Source: Pseudomonadota bacterium
GTDB lineage: Bacteria; Pseudomonadota; Alphaproteobacteria; Acetobacterales; Acetobacteraceae
Reading direction: 5' to 3'
Assembly (NCBI GenBank): GCA_021809435.1
Contig: JAKBAD010000001.1
Coordinates: 186,001 to 250,000, forward strand
Length of the DNA: 64,000 nt
This document shows, piece after piece, positions 1-8,587 of this stretch. A program made the translations under genes and the position numbers. Under the pieces are notes generated by a model that saw only the letters and a program-made list of their open reading frames with translations, was not told the origin of the DNA and did no database searches. Each line of letters starts with the position of its first letter. The first letter of the stretch is position 1.

Positions 1-138
1 CCAAGCCCCCAGCAGCTCGCCAAACACCTGGGTCAGCTCGGGGGCGGTCACAAAATCGGCAAACGGATCATGGGTGGCGTAATAGGCCGCATTGGCCCGC
101 GCCATGAAGGCGTCGAAGCGCTCAGGCCGAACGCTCAC
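1..138 (-). CDS. MidA-family SAM-dependent methyltransferase, N-terminal fragment
   Basis: Only the first ~46 codons lie in the window; the gene runs off the left edge. The translation contains YYATHDPFADFVTAPELTQ followed by VFGELLGAW, the SAM-domain entry seen in the MidA/NDUFAF7 family (COG1565), whose mitochondrial member methylates an arginine of a complex I subunit. The substrate in bacteria is not settled. The most upstream start is a GTG at 138, which overlaps the end of lgt by 17 bases. An ATG at 105 is the alternative. Gene order lgt then midA with overlap suggests one transcript with hldD. Family call is fairly secure; the start is not. Confidence 0.75.
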   Translation of the reverse strand, partial: MSVRPERFDAFMARANAAYYATHDPFADFVTAPELTQVFGELLGAW

Positions 139-949
139 GCCCGCTCCGCCAGATCAGATACGCCCCGCCAATCATCACCGGCACCGAGAGAATCTGCCCC
201 ATGGTGGTGTGAAACGGCAAGAACCCCAGAAAACTGTCCGGCTCGCGGAAACATTCCGAAAAAATGCGGGCCACCCCGTAGAGCACCAGAAACAGCCCGG
301 CCAAAAACCCCGGCCGTGCCCGCAGCCTGTCGCTCTGCGCCGCGCTGATCATCACGATGAACAAGATCAGCCCCTCGGTCGCCGCCTCGATCAGTTCGGA
401 AGGGTAGCGCGGCAGCATCGTCCCCGATTGCGGATAGATCATCAGCACCGGGAATTTCGAGCCGGCATCGGCCACCCGCCCCCACAGCTCGCCATTGATG
501 AAATTGGCGATCCGCCCCAAAAACAGCCCAATCGGCACACACACCGCCACCCGGTCGCCAAACGTGAACATATCGAGCTTGTTCTTGAGCGAAAACCAGA
601 TGATGGCGATGGTCACGCCAATAAACCCGCCATGCGAGGCCATGCCCCCCCGCCACACCGCGATGATGTCGATCGGGTGGGTGAGCATATGCCCCCAGCT
701 CTCGAAATGGCTCTGGTAGAAAATCACATAGCCCAGCCGTCCGCCCACCAGCACGCCCAGCACCGCCCAGGTGAGAAAATCATCCACCTGCTCATGGGTG
801 GCGGCAATGGGCGCCATGCGCACCAGCTTGCGCGCCAGCGCCCAGCCCAGCAGCAGGCCGGTAATATAGGCCAGTGCATAATAATGCACGGCAAACGGGC
901 CAATGCTGAACAGCACCGGCGAGAAATCAGGCCAGGTGAAAACCGTCAC
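122..949 (-). CDS. lgt: Prolipoprotein diacylglyceryl transferase
   Basis: This inner-membrane enzyme moves a diacylglyceryl group from phosphatidylglycerol to the lipobox cysteine of prolipoproteins, the first step of lipoprotein maturation. The 275-residue product has the usual length and about seven hydrophobic segments. The Lgt signature is visible as GRIANFINGELWGR around residue 140, with HGGF earlier and the family's HYYALAY motif near the N-terminus. Its ATG overlaps the stop of hldD by four bases (ATGA), so the two are probably translationally coupled. The 3' end overlaps the midA start. Confidence 0.96.
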   Translation of the reverse strand: MTVFTWPDFSPVLFSIGPFAVHYYALAYITGLLLGWALARKLVRMAPIAATHEQVDDFLTWAVLGVLVGGRLGYVIFYQSHFESWGHMLTHPIDIIAVWRGGMASHGGFIGVTIAIIWFSLKNKLDMFTFGDRVAVCVPIGLFLGRIANFINGELWGRVADAGSKFPVLMIYPQSGTMLPRYPSELIEAATEGLILFIVMISAAQSDRLRARPGFLAGLFLVLYGVARIFSECFREPDSFLGFLPFHTTMGQILSVPVMIGGAYLIWRSGRERSA

Positions 950-1929
950 AGATAAGAATCCGCCTTGAGCAAATGGTTGCGAATATAGGCGCTCACACCT
1001 TCCTCCAGCGTATGAAAGCGGTGATTGAACCCAATCCCCGCCAGCCGGTCCATGCGCGCGGCCGTGTAGCTCTGATACTGCCCGCGCAAATTCGCCGGCA
1101 TATCGATAAACTCAATCCGCGGCTCCACCCCGTTGGCCCGGCACACCGCGGCGGCCAGATCAGCATAAGAGCGCGGCACCCCGGTGCCCAGATTATAAAT
1201 GCCCCGCAACTCCGGCACGCTCAGCAAAAACTTCAGCGCCGCCACCACATCGTCAATATATATAAAGTCCCGTGCCTGCTGGCCGTCGGCAATCGCGGGG
1301 TGGTCCGAGCGGAACAGCCTGGGCGCCAAACCCTGGCGCACCTCGTCATGCTTCACCTTCACCACCGAGATCATCTTGCCCTTATGATATTCATTTGGGC
1401 CATAAACATTGAAAAACTTGATCCCCGCCCAGGCGGGCGGCATCCTGGCATGCTCGGCCGCCTGGCCGGCGACCCATAAATCAAAGGCGTGCTTGCTCCA
1501 GCCGTATAAATTCAGCGGCTTTAGGCGCCGGAGCGCGGGCAGCGAGAATTCATCATCAAACCCGGCCGCGCCATTGCCATAGGTGGCGGCCGAGGAGGCA
1601 TAAATAAACCGCACCCGCCGTTCGGTGCACCAGTGCCACAGCTTCTGCGAGAGCGTGACATTAGTGTGCCACACCAAATCGGCGTCCGTGGCGGTGGTTT
1701 CCGAAATGGCGCCCAGATGCACAATGGCGGTGATGCGCATATCATGCTCAAGAAACGCCTCGAGCTGCTCGGGGGCAATCAGTTGCGTGGGCGGGTGATT
1801 GGCGAGATTGCGCCATTTCTGCCCGTCATGGCCCAGCCAATCGGCCACCACCACTTCCCGCCCGTCGGCGGCCAGCGCCGCGTGCAGATTGGACCCAATA
1901 AACCCAGCGCCACCCGTGACCAGTATCAT
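946..1929 (-). CDS. hldD: ADP-L-glycero-D-manno-heptose 6-epimerase
   Basis: A short-chain dehydrogenase-type epimerase (also rfaD/gmhD) that converts ADP-D-glycero- to ADP-L-glycero-D-manno-heptose for the LPS inner core. The N-terminal Rossmann motif is TGGAGFIGSN. The catalytic YxxxK appears as YGWSK, preceded by ASSAATYG. The family-specific segment KFFNVYGPNEYHKGKM lies in the middle, followed by RDFIYIDDVV. Length 327 aa is normal. It is the first gene of the leftward hldD-lgt-midA group and is divergent from ubiK, 47 bases away. No kinase/cyclase partner (hldE) is in the window. Confidence 0.95.
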   Translation of the reverse strand: MILVTGGAGFIGSNLHAALAADGREVVVADWLGHDGQKWRNLANHPPTQLIAPEQLEAFLEHDMRITAIVHLGAISETTATDADLVWHTNVTLSQKLWHWCTERRVRFIYASSAATYGNGAAGFDDEFSLPALRRLKPLNLYGWSKHAFDLWVAGQAAEHARMPPAWAGIKFFNVYGPNEYHKGKMISVVKVKHDEVRQGLAPRLFRSDHPAIADGQQARDFIYIDDVVAALKFLLSVPELRGIYNLGTGVPRSYADLAAAVCRANGVEPRIEFIDMPANLRGQYQSYTAARMDRLAGIGFNHRFHTLEEGVSAYIRNHLLKADSYL

Positions 1930-1976
1930 GACCGGGGTTATATGGAGGTTGAGACCAACAGAGAAGGCCCCCCGAG

Positions 1977-2234
1977 ATGAATGATCGTCCGAAATTCTTC
2001 GATGACCTGGCCGGCGTCGCCGGCGGCGCCATTTCGGCCCTGGCCGGCCTGCGTGAGGAGCTGGGCTCCCTCGCCCGCGCCCGCGCCGAGGAGGTGGTGC
2101 GCCGCCTCGACCTCGTGAAGCGCGAGGAGTTCGACGCCATGGCCGAGCTCGCCGCCAAGGCCAAAACCCAGGTCGAGGCGCTGGAAGCCCGGGTGGCGGC
2201 CCTCGAATCGCAATTGGCCGCCCCGCACCCCTGA
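1977..2234 (+). CDS. ubiK: Ubiquinone biosynthesis accessory factor UbiK (BMFP family)
   Basis: An 85-residue, highly helical and charged protein. The N-terminal half holds FDDLAGVAGGAISALAGLREEL and the C-terminal half a coiled coil (EALEARVAALESQLAA). This is the YqiC/BMFP layout; UbiK in E. coli helps the aerobic ubiquinone pathway through UbiJ and binds membranes. The start ATG at 1977 directly follows GAG-rich bases (CCCCGAGATGA), so spacing to a ribosome site is short. Divergent from hldD. Family call rests on size, coiled coil and the VKREEFDAM motif typical of the group. Confidence 0.85.
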   Translation: MNDRPKFFDDLAGVAGGAISALAGLREELGSLARARAEEVVRRLDLVKREEFDAMAELAAKAKTQVEALEARVAALESQLAAPHP

Positions 2235-2927
2235 ACGCGCCAATTTGATACAGTCCAGGCCGGCCGCCCCCAGGCGTCCCGGCTCCGGATTGTCGCCGCG
2301 CCAGCTATGGTCCCCCGGAAACAGCGCCTCAATTATTCGCGCGGCGCATAGCTGATTTGCAAATTCAGTTTTTTCCAGCTCGTTTGCCGTGAATTCACCA
2401 AAAAAACCGGTCTCTGGCGCCGAAAATTCGCATAAAAAAACCTCCGGTTGTATATCCGTGCGTCGGGAAGATTTTTCGGATCGCCGATAAGCCGTTGATT
2501 TAAATTCGGATAATTTAACCGAAATCAAAACAATAACACTATAGTTACAAACCCGCCAAAGTCCCGTGACCGTCCTCACCAGAGACAAGCCGACTGTTGA
2601 CTGAGGGTTAAAATGACAGTTTCCTCATCTATAGCGGGGCGGTACACCGTAACCGTGACAGGGATCTTTGAAAATTTATCGGAACAGCGCAAAGCTTTGC
2701 TCATTATTTAGAAGTTTCTCGCGGATTTGGGGCGGGATTTGTGCCGATTTGCTTCAGAAAACCTCCGCAACCCATTGATTTTCTGGCGGCACCCCGGCCA
2801 CATGCCATACATGTCCAACTCTTGTTGATAAACCTATGAAAAGCTAAGATTTTGCCCGATAAATTGTCTTGACTTACGATAAGTTGTTGCGACAAACTTG
2901 CATTGCCGCCTTGAGGGATTTGCCGAG
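2235..2927. other. Long AT-richer intergenic stretch without a convincing gene
   Basis: About 690 bases between ubiK and the small membrane protein gene, noticeably richer in A/T than the flanks. Open frames on the minus strand here lack ribosome sites and recognisable content. One perfect 6-bp inverted repeat, TTAAAT (2500-2505) and ATTTAA (2513-2518), with a 7-base spacer could be an operator. A near-match to a DnaA box (TGTTGATAA, one mismatch) occurs at about 2823-2831. No tRNA, tmRNA, 6S or SRP RNA was recognised. Confidence 0.5.
2852..2880 (+). promoter_or_regulatory. Candidate sigma70-type promoter for the small membrane protein gene
   Basis: TTGCCC (2852-2857) and TACGAT (2875-2880) are separated by 17 bases, about 48 bases before the likely start codon at 2928. 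Matches to the consensus are partial, so this is only a suggestion. Confidence 0.25.
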
Positions 2928-3182
2928 ATGCCGTCGTTCAAAATGGACAAAATTTTTCCCTGCGCGAAATTTTTCGCCGATGGCCGCACCGCCGCCGGCA
3001 TCATGGCTTTGCTCATGCAATTAACCCTCGTGCTGTGGCCGTTCGCGGCCCGCTGGGCCACCCAGGCGCATGAGCGTCAGCGCATCGAGCGCCTGCTCGA
3101 TGAATTGTCCGAGGCCAACATCCCCACCATCGACCCCTACGCCCGCGCCCCGCGCAAAAAATTCCGCCAGATGGCCCTCTAA
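2928..3182 (+). CDS. Small conserved-type membrane protein, unknown function
   Basis: An 84-residue protein with one hydrophobic segment (GIMALLMQLTLVLWPFAARW, about residues 25-44) followed by a charged helix (AHERQRIERLLDELSEAN) and a basic tail ending KKFRQMAL. The orientation and function are unknown. The start at 2928 is chosen because GAGGG lies at 2912-2916. An in-frame ATG at 2943 (MDKIFPC) and one at 2898 are alternatives. It is followed after 33 bases by the methyltransferase gene, so the two may be co-transcribed. I do not recognise a named family. Confidence 0.6.
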   Translation: MPSFKMDKIFPCAKFFADGRTAAGIMALLMQLTLVLWPFAARWATQAHERQRIERLLDELSEANIPTIDPYARAPRKKFRQMAL

Positions 3183-3215
3183 GCGCCGGCGCCGCCCGCG
3201 CGGCGCGGCTCCCCC

Positions 3216-3863
3216 ATGCCAGCAGCCACCCTGTCAGCCTTCATTCGCGGCCATCTGGCGCCGGGGCGCTCCGTCCTGGAGCCGGATTTGCGTTTATACC
3301 TCGCCACCGAAATCACCCCGCTCTGGCAAGCGACCGAAGGCTTCCTCGCCACCCATGATCTGGCCCCGCCCTTCTGGGCCTTCGCCTGGCCGGGCTCCGA
3401 GGCTCTGGCCCGCCACATCACCCTCCACCCCACGCTGGTGCGCGGCCTGCGCGTGCTTGATTTCGCGGCCGGCGGCGGCTTGGCCGCGCTGGCGGCGGCC
3501 CGCGCCGGCGCCGCTCATGTCGAAGCCGCCGACATCGATCCCCTCGCCGGCGCGGTCATCTCGCTCAACGCCGAACTGAACAATCTTGCCGTCTCTGCGC
3601 GCATAGAAGACCTGGTCGGCCACCCGCCCACATGGGACATCATCCTCGTCGGCGATGTCTGTTACGAGGCGCCGATGGCCGCTCACATCATGCCCTGGCT
3701 ACGTGCCTGCTCTGCGAAAATTCCGGTCATCATGGGTGATCCAGGCCGCAAATACCGCCCTCAATCGCCCGGTGAGCGGCTCGCAACCTATAAAGTCCCG
3801 ACTTTGCGCGAGCTGGAAGACGGCGATTTCCGCGAGGTCACTTTGTTCCGTCTCACCCCCTGA
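3216..3863 (+). CDS. METTL20/ETFB-lysine-methyltransferase-like protein
   Basis: A 215-residue class I SAM-dependent methyltransferase. The SAM-binding loop is VLDFAAGGGLAALAAARAGA (about residues 79-98), followed by the acidic EAADIDP. The post-II motif is GDVCYE, close to the D-x-F/C-Y-E hallmark of the METTL20 group, which in mitochondria and Agrobacterium methylates lysines of electron-transfer flavoprotein beta. The PPFWAFAWPGSEALA segment before the SAM loop is also typical. Substrate in this organism is inferred only; an acyl-CoA dehydrogenase operon that would use ETF lies elsewhere in the window. Confidence 0.8.
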   Translation: MPAATLSAFIRGHLAPGRSVLEPDLRLYLATEITPLWQATEGFLATHDLAPPFWAFAWPGSEALARHITLHPTLVRGLRVLDFAAGGGLAALAAARAGAAHVEAADIDPLAGAVISLNAELNNLAVSARIEDLVGHPPTWDIILVGDVCYEAPMAAHIMPWLRACSAKIPVIMGDPGRKYRPQSPGERLATYKVPTLRELEDGDFREVTLFRLTP

Positions 3864-3881
3864 ACGGGGGAGCGTTTTTTT
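3856..3881 (+). terminator. Weak intrinsic terminator overlapping the methyltransferase stop codon
   Basis: CCCCC (3856-3860) pairs with GGGGG (3866-3870), and a run of seven T ends at 3881. The stop codon TGA (3861-3863) lies in the loop. The stem is only five base pairs, so strength is doubtful. Confidence 0.45.
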
Positions 3882-3905
3882 GCCTGTCCCATCCTGGCAC
3901 CGGCG

Positions 3906-3934
3906 TTGACCTCGGCCAAACCGGGGACTAAGCA
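3906..3934 (+). promoter_or_regulatory. Candidate promoter of the sdh operon
   Basis: TTGACC (3906-3911), a 17-base spacer and TAAGCA (3929-3934) precede the sdhC start by 43 bases. The -35 is good and the -10 poor. Confidence 0.3.
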
Positions 3935-3977
3935 CCTGCACAAAATTGCGTGTAACGGCCACACTGAAAGGTTTTCC

Positions 3978-4412
3978 ATGAAGGATGTCCGCGAAGCCCT
4001 GATGGTAGGGCGTAACTCGGAAGGGAAGCTGGTCCGCCGGCCGCTCTCACCGCATCTGCAAGCCTATAACATGGTCCGCATCTCGTCGGGCACCTCGATC
4101 ATGCACCGCATCACGGGCGTGGCCTTGAGCGCGGGCGCCTTGTTCCTCACCGTCTGGCTGGCGGCCGCCGCCGCGGGCGACTCGGTGCTCTCCGTGGTCC
4201 AGGCGGTTTACGGCTCGGTCATTGGCCTGCTGGTGCTGGCCGGTTTCACCTGGGCGCTGTGGTACCATTTCCTCAACGGCCTGCGCCATCTGGCGTGGGA
4301 TGCCGGCAAAGGCTTCGAGCTGCCCGACATGCACCGTTCGGGCAAGCTGGTCATCGCCGGTTCCTTCATCCTGGCCGCGGTCACCGTGGTCGCCGCTTAT
4401 CTGGTGTGGTGA
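3978..4412 (+). CDS. sdhC: Succinate dehydrogenase cytochrome b556 subunit
   Basis: One of the two membrane anchors of complex II, helping bind heme b and ubiquinone. The 144-residue product has RPLSPHLQAYNM followed by SGTSIMHRITGVALS, the SdhC signature with the quinone-site serine and arginine, and three hydrophobic helices. The heme-ligand region appears as HFLNGLRHLAWD. The start at 3978 is preferred over an upstream in-frame ATG at 3906 because GAAAGG lies eight bases before it and the N-terminus then matches the family. First gene of sdhCDAB. Confidence 0.95.
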   Translation: MKDVREALMVGRNSEGKLVRRPLSPHLQAYNMVRISSGTSIMHRITGVALSAGALFLTVWLAAAAAGDSVLSVVQAVYGSVIGLLVLAGFTWALWYHFLNGLRHLAWDAGKGFELPDMHRSGKLVIAGSFILAAVTVVAAYLVW

Positions 4413-4416
4413 GATC

Positions 4417-4818
4417 ATGAGCAGCAACTCCAACCCCTCCATCCATATCCGCCGCTCGCCGCTTGGCCGCGCCAAGGGCCTGGGCGCCGCCAAGGCCGGT
4501 TCGGCCCATTGGTGGGCCGAGCGCGTCTCCTCCGTGGCGCTCATTCCGCTCACCCTCTATGCCATCTTCTCGGTGGTGGCGCTCGGCCATGCCGATGCCG
4601 CGGGCGTCGCCGCCTACATGGCGCTGCCCTGGAACGCGGTGCTGTTCATCGCCTTCGCGGTCACGCTCTACCACCATATCGGGCTCGGCCTGACGGTGGT
4701 CATCGAAGATTATGTCCGCCCTGAGGCCCAGCGCATCACCCTGACCTTCATCGTCAAGGCGGGTGTCATCCTGCTGGGTCTGCTCTCGGTCATCTCCATC
4801 CTCAAGCTCGCTCTCTGA
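4417..4818 (+). CDS. sdhD: Succinate dehydrogenase membrane anchor subunit
   Basis: The second hydrophobic anchor of complex II, 133 residues, three transmembrane helices. The N-terminal segment [20 protein letters not shown], followed by [13 protein letters not shown], is the alphaproteobacterial SdhD pattern. [16 protein letters not shown] carries the probable heme-ligand histidine and the quinone-site region. The ATG follows the sdhC stop by four bases. Upstream frame extensions inside sdhC are rejected as shadows. Confidence 0.93.
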   Translation: MSSNSNPSIHIRRSPLGRAKGLGAAKAGSAHWWAERVSSVALIPLTLYAIFSVVALGHADAAGVAAYMALPWNAVLFIAFAVTLYHHIGLGLTVVIEDYVRPEAQRITLTFIVKAGVILLGLLSVISILKLAL

Positions 4819-4834
4819 AGGGGATAACGCTCTC

Positions 4835-6646
4835 ATGAACGCGATTTCAAAGCCCGCCTTCGGGGCTTACAATGTCATCGACCACACTTACGATGTCGTG
4901 GTCGTCGGCGCCGGCGGCTCTGGCCTGCGCACCACGCTCGGCATGGGCGCGGCCGGCCTCAAAACCGCCTGCATCACCAAGGTCTTCCCCACCCGCTCGC
5001 ACACCGTCGCGGCGCAGGGCGGCATCTCGGCGGCTCTTGGCAACATGGGCGAGGATGATTGGCGCTGGCATATGTACGACACCGTCAAGGGGTCGGACTG
5101 GCTGGGCGACCAGGACGCCATCGAATATATGTGCCGCGAGGCCATCCCCGCCATCCGCGAGCTTGAGCATTACGGCATGCCCTTCTCGCGCACCGAGGAC
5201 GGCAAGATCTACCAGCGCCCCTTCGGCGGCCACATGAAGGATTACGGCAAAGAGCCCGCCATGCGCGCCTGCGCCGCCGCCGACCGCACCGGCCACGCCA
5301 TGCTCCACACGCTCTATCAGCAGAGCCTGAAGCACGAGGTCGAGTTCTTCGTCGAATATTTCGCCCTCGACCTCATCATGGATGACGAAGGCGCCTGCCG
5401 CGGCGTCATGGCCTGGTGCCTGGAAGATGGCTCCATCCACCGTTTCCGTGCCCAGACCGTGGTGCTGGCCACCGGCGGTTATGGCCGCGCCTGGCTGTCT
5501 TGCACCTCCGCCCACACCTGCACGGGCGATGGCGGCGGCATGGTCATCCGCGCTGGCCTGCCGGTCCAGGACATGGAATTCGTCCAGTTCCACCCCACCG
5601 GCATCTTCCCCGCCGGCTGCCTCATCACCGAAGGCGCGCGCGGCGAAGGCGGCTACCTCACCAACTCCGAAGGTGAGCGCTTCATGGAGCGCTACGCCCC
5701 CACCGCCAAGGACCTCGCCTCGCGTGACGTCGTCTCGCGCTCGATGACCATCGAGATCAATGAAGGCCGCGGCGTGGGCCCGAACAAAGACCACATCCTG
5801 CTCCATCTCGAGCATCTCGGCGCCGACATTCTCCACGAGCGTCTGCCCGGCATCTCCGAGACCGCCCGCGTCTTCGCCGGTGTCGATGTCACCAAGGAGC
5901 CGATCCCGGTTCTGCCCACCGTGCATTATAACATGGGCGGCATCCCGACCAATTATAAAGCCGAGGTGCTGCGCCCCACCGCCGATAATCCCGATGCCGT
6001 GGTGCCGGGCCTTATGGCGGTCGGCGAAGCCGCCTGCGTGTCGGTGCATGGCGCCAACCGCCTGGGCACCAACTCGCTGCTCGACCTGGTGGTGTTCGGC
6101 CGCGCCGCCGCCCACCGCGCCGCCGAGACCGTGAAGCCCGGCGCCACCCAGGCCCCGCTGCCCGCAGGCGCGGGCGACGCCTCGCTCGCCCGCTTCGACA
6201 AGCTCCGTCACGCCAACGGCGCCACCCCCGTGGCCGAGCTGCGCGATCAGCTGCAGCGCACCATGCAGGGCCACGCGGCGGTGTTCCGCAACTCCAAATC
6301 CCTCACCGAGGGCGTGGAGAAAATGGGCAAGCTCTGGGCCGGCCAGGCCGACCTCAAAGTCGCCGACCGCTCGCTGATCTGGAACTCCGACCTCGTCGAG
6401 GCGCTGGAGCTGCAGAACCTGATGGGCAATGCCGCCGCCACCATGGTGGGCGCCGAAGCCCGCAAGGAAAGCCGTGGCGCCCAGGCGCACGACGATTTCC
6501 CCGACCGTGACGACGCCAACTGGATGAAGCACACGGTCGCCCATGTGCATGAGGACGGCAAGGTCGACCTCACCTATCGCCCGGTGAAGATGCAGACACT
6601 GACCAACGAAGTGTCGGTCTTCCCGCCCAAGAAGCGCGTTTACTAA
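4835..6646 (+). CDS. sdhA: Succinate dehydrogenase flavoprotein subunit
   Basis: The catalytic FAD subunit of complex II, oxidising succinate to fumarate. The 603-residue protein has the dinucleotide fold [11 protein letters not shown] near residue 22, the covalent-flavin motif [16 protein letters not shown], and active-site elements [19 protein letters not shown] and [19 protein letters not shown]. The start at 4835 follows GAAGGGG and gives the expected N-terminus; the open frame itself extends upstream into sdhD. Spacing to sdhD is 16 bases and to sdhB 18 bases. Confidence 0.98.
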   Translation: MNAISKPAFGAYNVIDHTYDVVVVGAGGSGLRTTLGMGAAGLKTACITKVFPTRSHTVAAQGGISAALGNMGEDDWRWHMYDTVKGSDWLGDQDAIEYMCREAIPAIRELEHYGMPFSRTEDGKIYQRPFGGHMKDYGKEPAMRACAAADRTGHAMLHTLYQQSLKHEVEFFVEYFALDLIMDDEGACRGVMAWCLEDGSIHRFRAQTVVLATGGYGRAWLSCTSAHTCTGDGGGMVIRAGLPVQDMEFVQFHPTGIFPAGCLITEGARGEGGYLTNSEGERFMERYAPTAKDLASRDVVSRSMTIEINEGRGVGPNKDHILLHLEHLGADILHERLPGISETARVFAGVDVTKEPIPVLPTVHYNMGGIPTNYKAEVLRPTADNPDAVVPGLMAVGEAACVSVHGANRLGTNSLLDLVVFGRAAAHRAAETVKPGATQAPLPAGAGDASLARFDKLRHANGATPVAELRDQLQRTMQGHAAVFRNSKSLTEGVEKMGKLWAGQADLKVADRSLIWNSDLVEALELQNLMGNAAATMVGAEARKESRGAQAHDDFPDRDDANWMKHTVAHVHEDGKVDLTYRPVKMQTLTNEVSVFPPKKRVY

Positions 6647-6664
6647 GAAAAGCGGAGCAGAAAG

Positions 6665-7447
6665 ATGGCTGAATTCAAGCTGCCTGCGAACTCGACGATC
6701 GGCGAGGGCAAGACCTACAAAGCCCCCGCCGGCGCCAAGCGCGTCAAGGCGTTCAAGGTTTATCGCTGGAATCCCGACGACGGCAAAAACCCCGTCATGG
6801 ATACCTACGAGATCGACCTCGACAAATGCGGCCCCATGGTCCTCGATGCGATCGTCAAGATCAAGAACGAGATCGACTCGACGCTCACCTTCCGCCGGTC
6901 CTGCCGCGAAGGCATCTGCGGTTCGTGCGCCATGAACATCGACGGCGCCAACACCCTCGCCTGCCTCAAGCCGATCGACGACGTGAAGGGCGATGTCTCC
7001 ATCCATCCGCTGCCGCACATGCCGGTGGTGAAGGATCTGGTGCCCGACCTGAGCCAGCCTTATGCCCAGTACCGCTCCATCGAGCCCTGGCTGCAGGCCG
7101 AAACCGCCCCGCCGCCCGATGCCGAGCGCCTGCAGAGCAAGGAAGAGCGTGCCGAGCTCGATGGTCTGTGGGAGTGCATCCTGTGCTTCTGCTGCTCCAC
7201 CTCGTGCCCCAGCTATTGGTGGAACGGCGACCGCTATCTCGGCCCCGCCGTGCTCATGGCCGCCTATCGCTGGATCGCCGATTCGCGTGACGAAGCCACC
7301 GGCAAGCGACTCGATGCCTTGGAGGACCCCTTCAAGCTCTATCGCTGCCACACCATCATGAACTGCACCCAGACCTGCCCCAAGGGCCTCAACCCGGCGA
7401 AAGCCATCGGCAAGGTCAAGCAGATGATGCTCGAGCGCCAGGGCTAA
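6665..7447 (+). CDS. sdhB: Succinate dehydrogenase iron-sulfur subunit
   Basis: Passes electrons from FAD to quinone through three clusters, all visible. The [2Fe-2S] motif is [13 protein letters not shown] with a later ALAC-type cysteine (NTLACL). The [4Fe-4S] motif is [16 protein letters not shown]. The [3Fe-4S] motif is [17 protein letters not shown]. At 260 aa the length is standard. A ribosome site (AGCGGAGCAGAAAG) precedes the ATG. Last gene of the operon; a composite palindromic element and a strong terminator follow. Confidence 0.98.
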   Translation: MAEFKLPANSTIGEGKTYKAPAGAKRVKAFKVYRWNPDDGKNPVMDTYEIDLDKCGPMVLDAIVKIKNEIDSTLTFRRSCREGICGSCAMNIDGANTLACLKPIDDVKGDVSIHPLPHMPVVKDLVPDLSQPYAQYRSIEPWLQAETAPPPDAERLQSKEERAELDGLWECILCFCCSTSCPSYWWNGDRYLGPAVLMAAYRWIADSRDEATGKRLDALEDPFKLYRCHTIMNCTQTCPKGLNPAKAIGKVKQMMLERQG

Positions 7448-7463
7448 GGCTCGGCCCAGGAGC

Positions 7464-7607
7464 AAAAGTTTTTGCGGGGTGTGGGGAGCTTTTTTCAAAA
7501 AGCTCCCCACCTCTTCAAGCCACTAAAAAACCCGCCCCTGCTAGGGGGCGGGTTTTTTAGTGGCCCGTGGGGGCGTTTTGAAAAACACCCCCCCCAAAAA
7601 AACGTTT
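7464..7607. repeat. Composite palindromic element, copy A (with central terminator insert)
   Basis: Starts AAAAGTTTTTGCGGGG and ends with a C run then AAAAAAACGTTT, an outer inverted repeat shared by five sites in the window. Inside are a hairpin at 7481-7510 (GTGGGGAGC arms with T6/A5 at the tip), a central 19-bp stem at 7520-7563, and a second hairpin at about 7567-7595. It sits directly after sdhB. Only copy B shares the central CCACTAAAAAA insert. Confidence 0.85.
7520..7563. terminator. Strong bidirectional intrinsic terminator after sdhB
   Basis: Perfect 19-bp arms (7520-7538 and 7545-7563) with a six-base loop. The GC core CCCGCCCC is flanked by A6 and T6, then AGTGG/CCACT. It should end sdhCDAB transcription. 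Confidence 0.85.
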
Positions 7608-7683
7608 ACCCCCCAGGCCGGCGCCACCCCAAGCCGCGCCGAACAGGGCAGGGGGCAAACTCTTGCCAGTGCCCCCCAGCGTG

Positions 7684-7790
7684 CTAGAGCATTTTTTATT
7701 CACATGAGTTCATGAAAAATGCTCTAACGCTTTGTTTAAGCGAGTAACTTTATCCAATCAAACGATTCCATTTGATTGGATGTCGCTCTA
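7684..7790. repeat. Intergenic mosaic element with two nested palindromes
   Basis: The ends CTAGAGC and GCTCTAG are inverted. The left palindrome (7685-7726) has TAGAGCATTTTT and AAAAATGCTCTA arms. The right one (7752-7781) has ATCCAATCAAA and TTTGATTGGAT arms. Many alphaproteobacterial genomes carry short dispersed palindromic elements ending in a GAGCAT-type motif; this looks like one. It lies between the sdh terminator and the ahpC promoter region. Confidence 0.65.
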
Positions 7791-7817
7791 GGCTTCTGAA
7801 GATTCAGGACGTGATCT

Positions 7818-7832
7818 ATCGCTCCAATCGAT
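7818..7832. promoter_or_regulatory. Candidate OxyR/LysR-type site upstream of ahpC
   Basis: ATCG (7818-7821), seven bases, CGAT (7829-7832): an inverted repeat with T-N11-A geometry, close in form to the ATAG-N7-CTAT half-sites of OxyR. A second CGATAG pair lies about 30 bases further on. The regulator gene oxyR is in the same operon. Assignment is inference. Confidence 0.35.
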
Positions 7833-7921
7833 CATCCAAGCCAAAAAAATCAATTTCCCCGATAGCGAAAAAATCGATAGAACCACCCCTGTTGAGATCA
7901 AACCACTCGAAGGAGTAATTC

Positions 7922-8485
7922 ATGTCGCTGATCAACACGGAAGTTAAACCCTTTGCCGCCAAGGCCTTCCAGGCCGGCAAGTTCATTGACGTCACCGAGG
8001 CCAGCCTCAAGGGCAAGTGGTCGGTGGTGTTCTTCTACCCCGCCGACTTCACCTTCGTCTGCCCCACCGAGCTCGAAGACCTCGCCGACCATTACGCCGA
8101 ATTCCAGAAGCTGGGCGTCGAGATCTACGCGGTCTCCACCGATACCCATTTCTCCCACAAAGCCTGGCACGATACCTCGGCCGCCGTGCAGAAGATCAAC
8201 TACGTCATGGTCGGCGACCCGACCCATGTGATCTCGCGCAATTTCGATGTGCTCATCGAAGCCGCCGGCCTGGCTGATCGCGGCTCCTTCATCATCGACC
8301 CGCACGGCGTCATCCAGACCGTCGAAATCAGCGCCGGCGGCGTTGGCCGCGACGCCAAGGAGCTGCTGCGCAAGATCAAGGCCGTGCAGTATGTCGCCGC
8401 TCACCCCGGCGAGGTCTGCCCCGCCAAGTGGAAGGAAGGCGAAAAGACCCTCGCCCCCTCGCTCGACCTGGTCGGCAAAATCTAA
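7922..8485 (+). CDS. ahpC: Alkyl hydroperoxide reductase subunit C (typical 2-Cys peroxiredoxin)
   Basis: Reduces H2O2, organic peroxides and peroxynitrite in the cytoplasm. The peroxidatic cysteine lies in [19 protein letters not shown] (residue near 48), and the resolving cysteine in GEVCPAKW near residue 166. Length 187 aa is typical. GGAG lies 7-10 bases before the ATG. It is followed after 102 bases by its reductase ahpF and then oxyR, a complete peroxide-response operon. Confidence 0.97.
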   Translation: MSLINTEVKPFAAKAFQAGKFIDVTEASLKGKWSVVFFYPADFTFVCPTELEDLADHYAEFQKLGVEIYAVSTDTHFSHKAWHDTSAAVQKINYVMVGDPTHVISRNFDVLIEAAGLADRGSFIIDPHGVIQTVEISAGGVGRDAKELLRKIKAVQYVAAHPGEVCPAKWKEGEKTLAPSLDLVGKI

Positions 8486-8587
8486 CTCCTCCGCCTACCC
8501 GGCTGGCCCGCGAGGGCCAGCCACCCTGTCGCGCCCGGCATTACCTCCCATCGCCCGCGCCCTCTCTAGAAACATCAGGATAAACCC

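Noticed and set aside
2338-2895. Open frames in the 2.2-2.9 kb gap (for example 216 and 63 codons on the minus strand)
   Set aside because: No initiation signals, no motif, and codon content unlike the neighbouring genes; treated as intergenic.
2235-2927. Possible replication origin in the AT-rich gap after ubiK
   Set aside because: Only one imperfect DnaA-box match, and the strand bias does not change there.
4847-7510. Very long minus-strand open frame (887 codons) over sdhA and sdhB
   Set aside because: It is the antisense of two clear sdh genes, with alanine/glycine/histidine-rich shadow composition and no recognisable motif.
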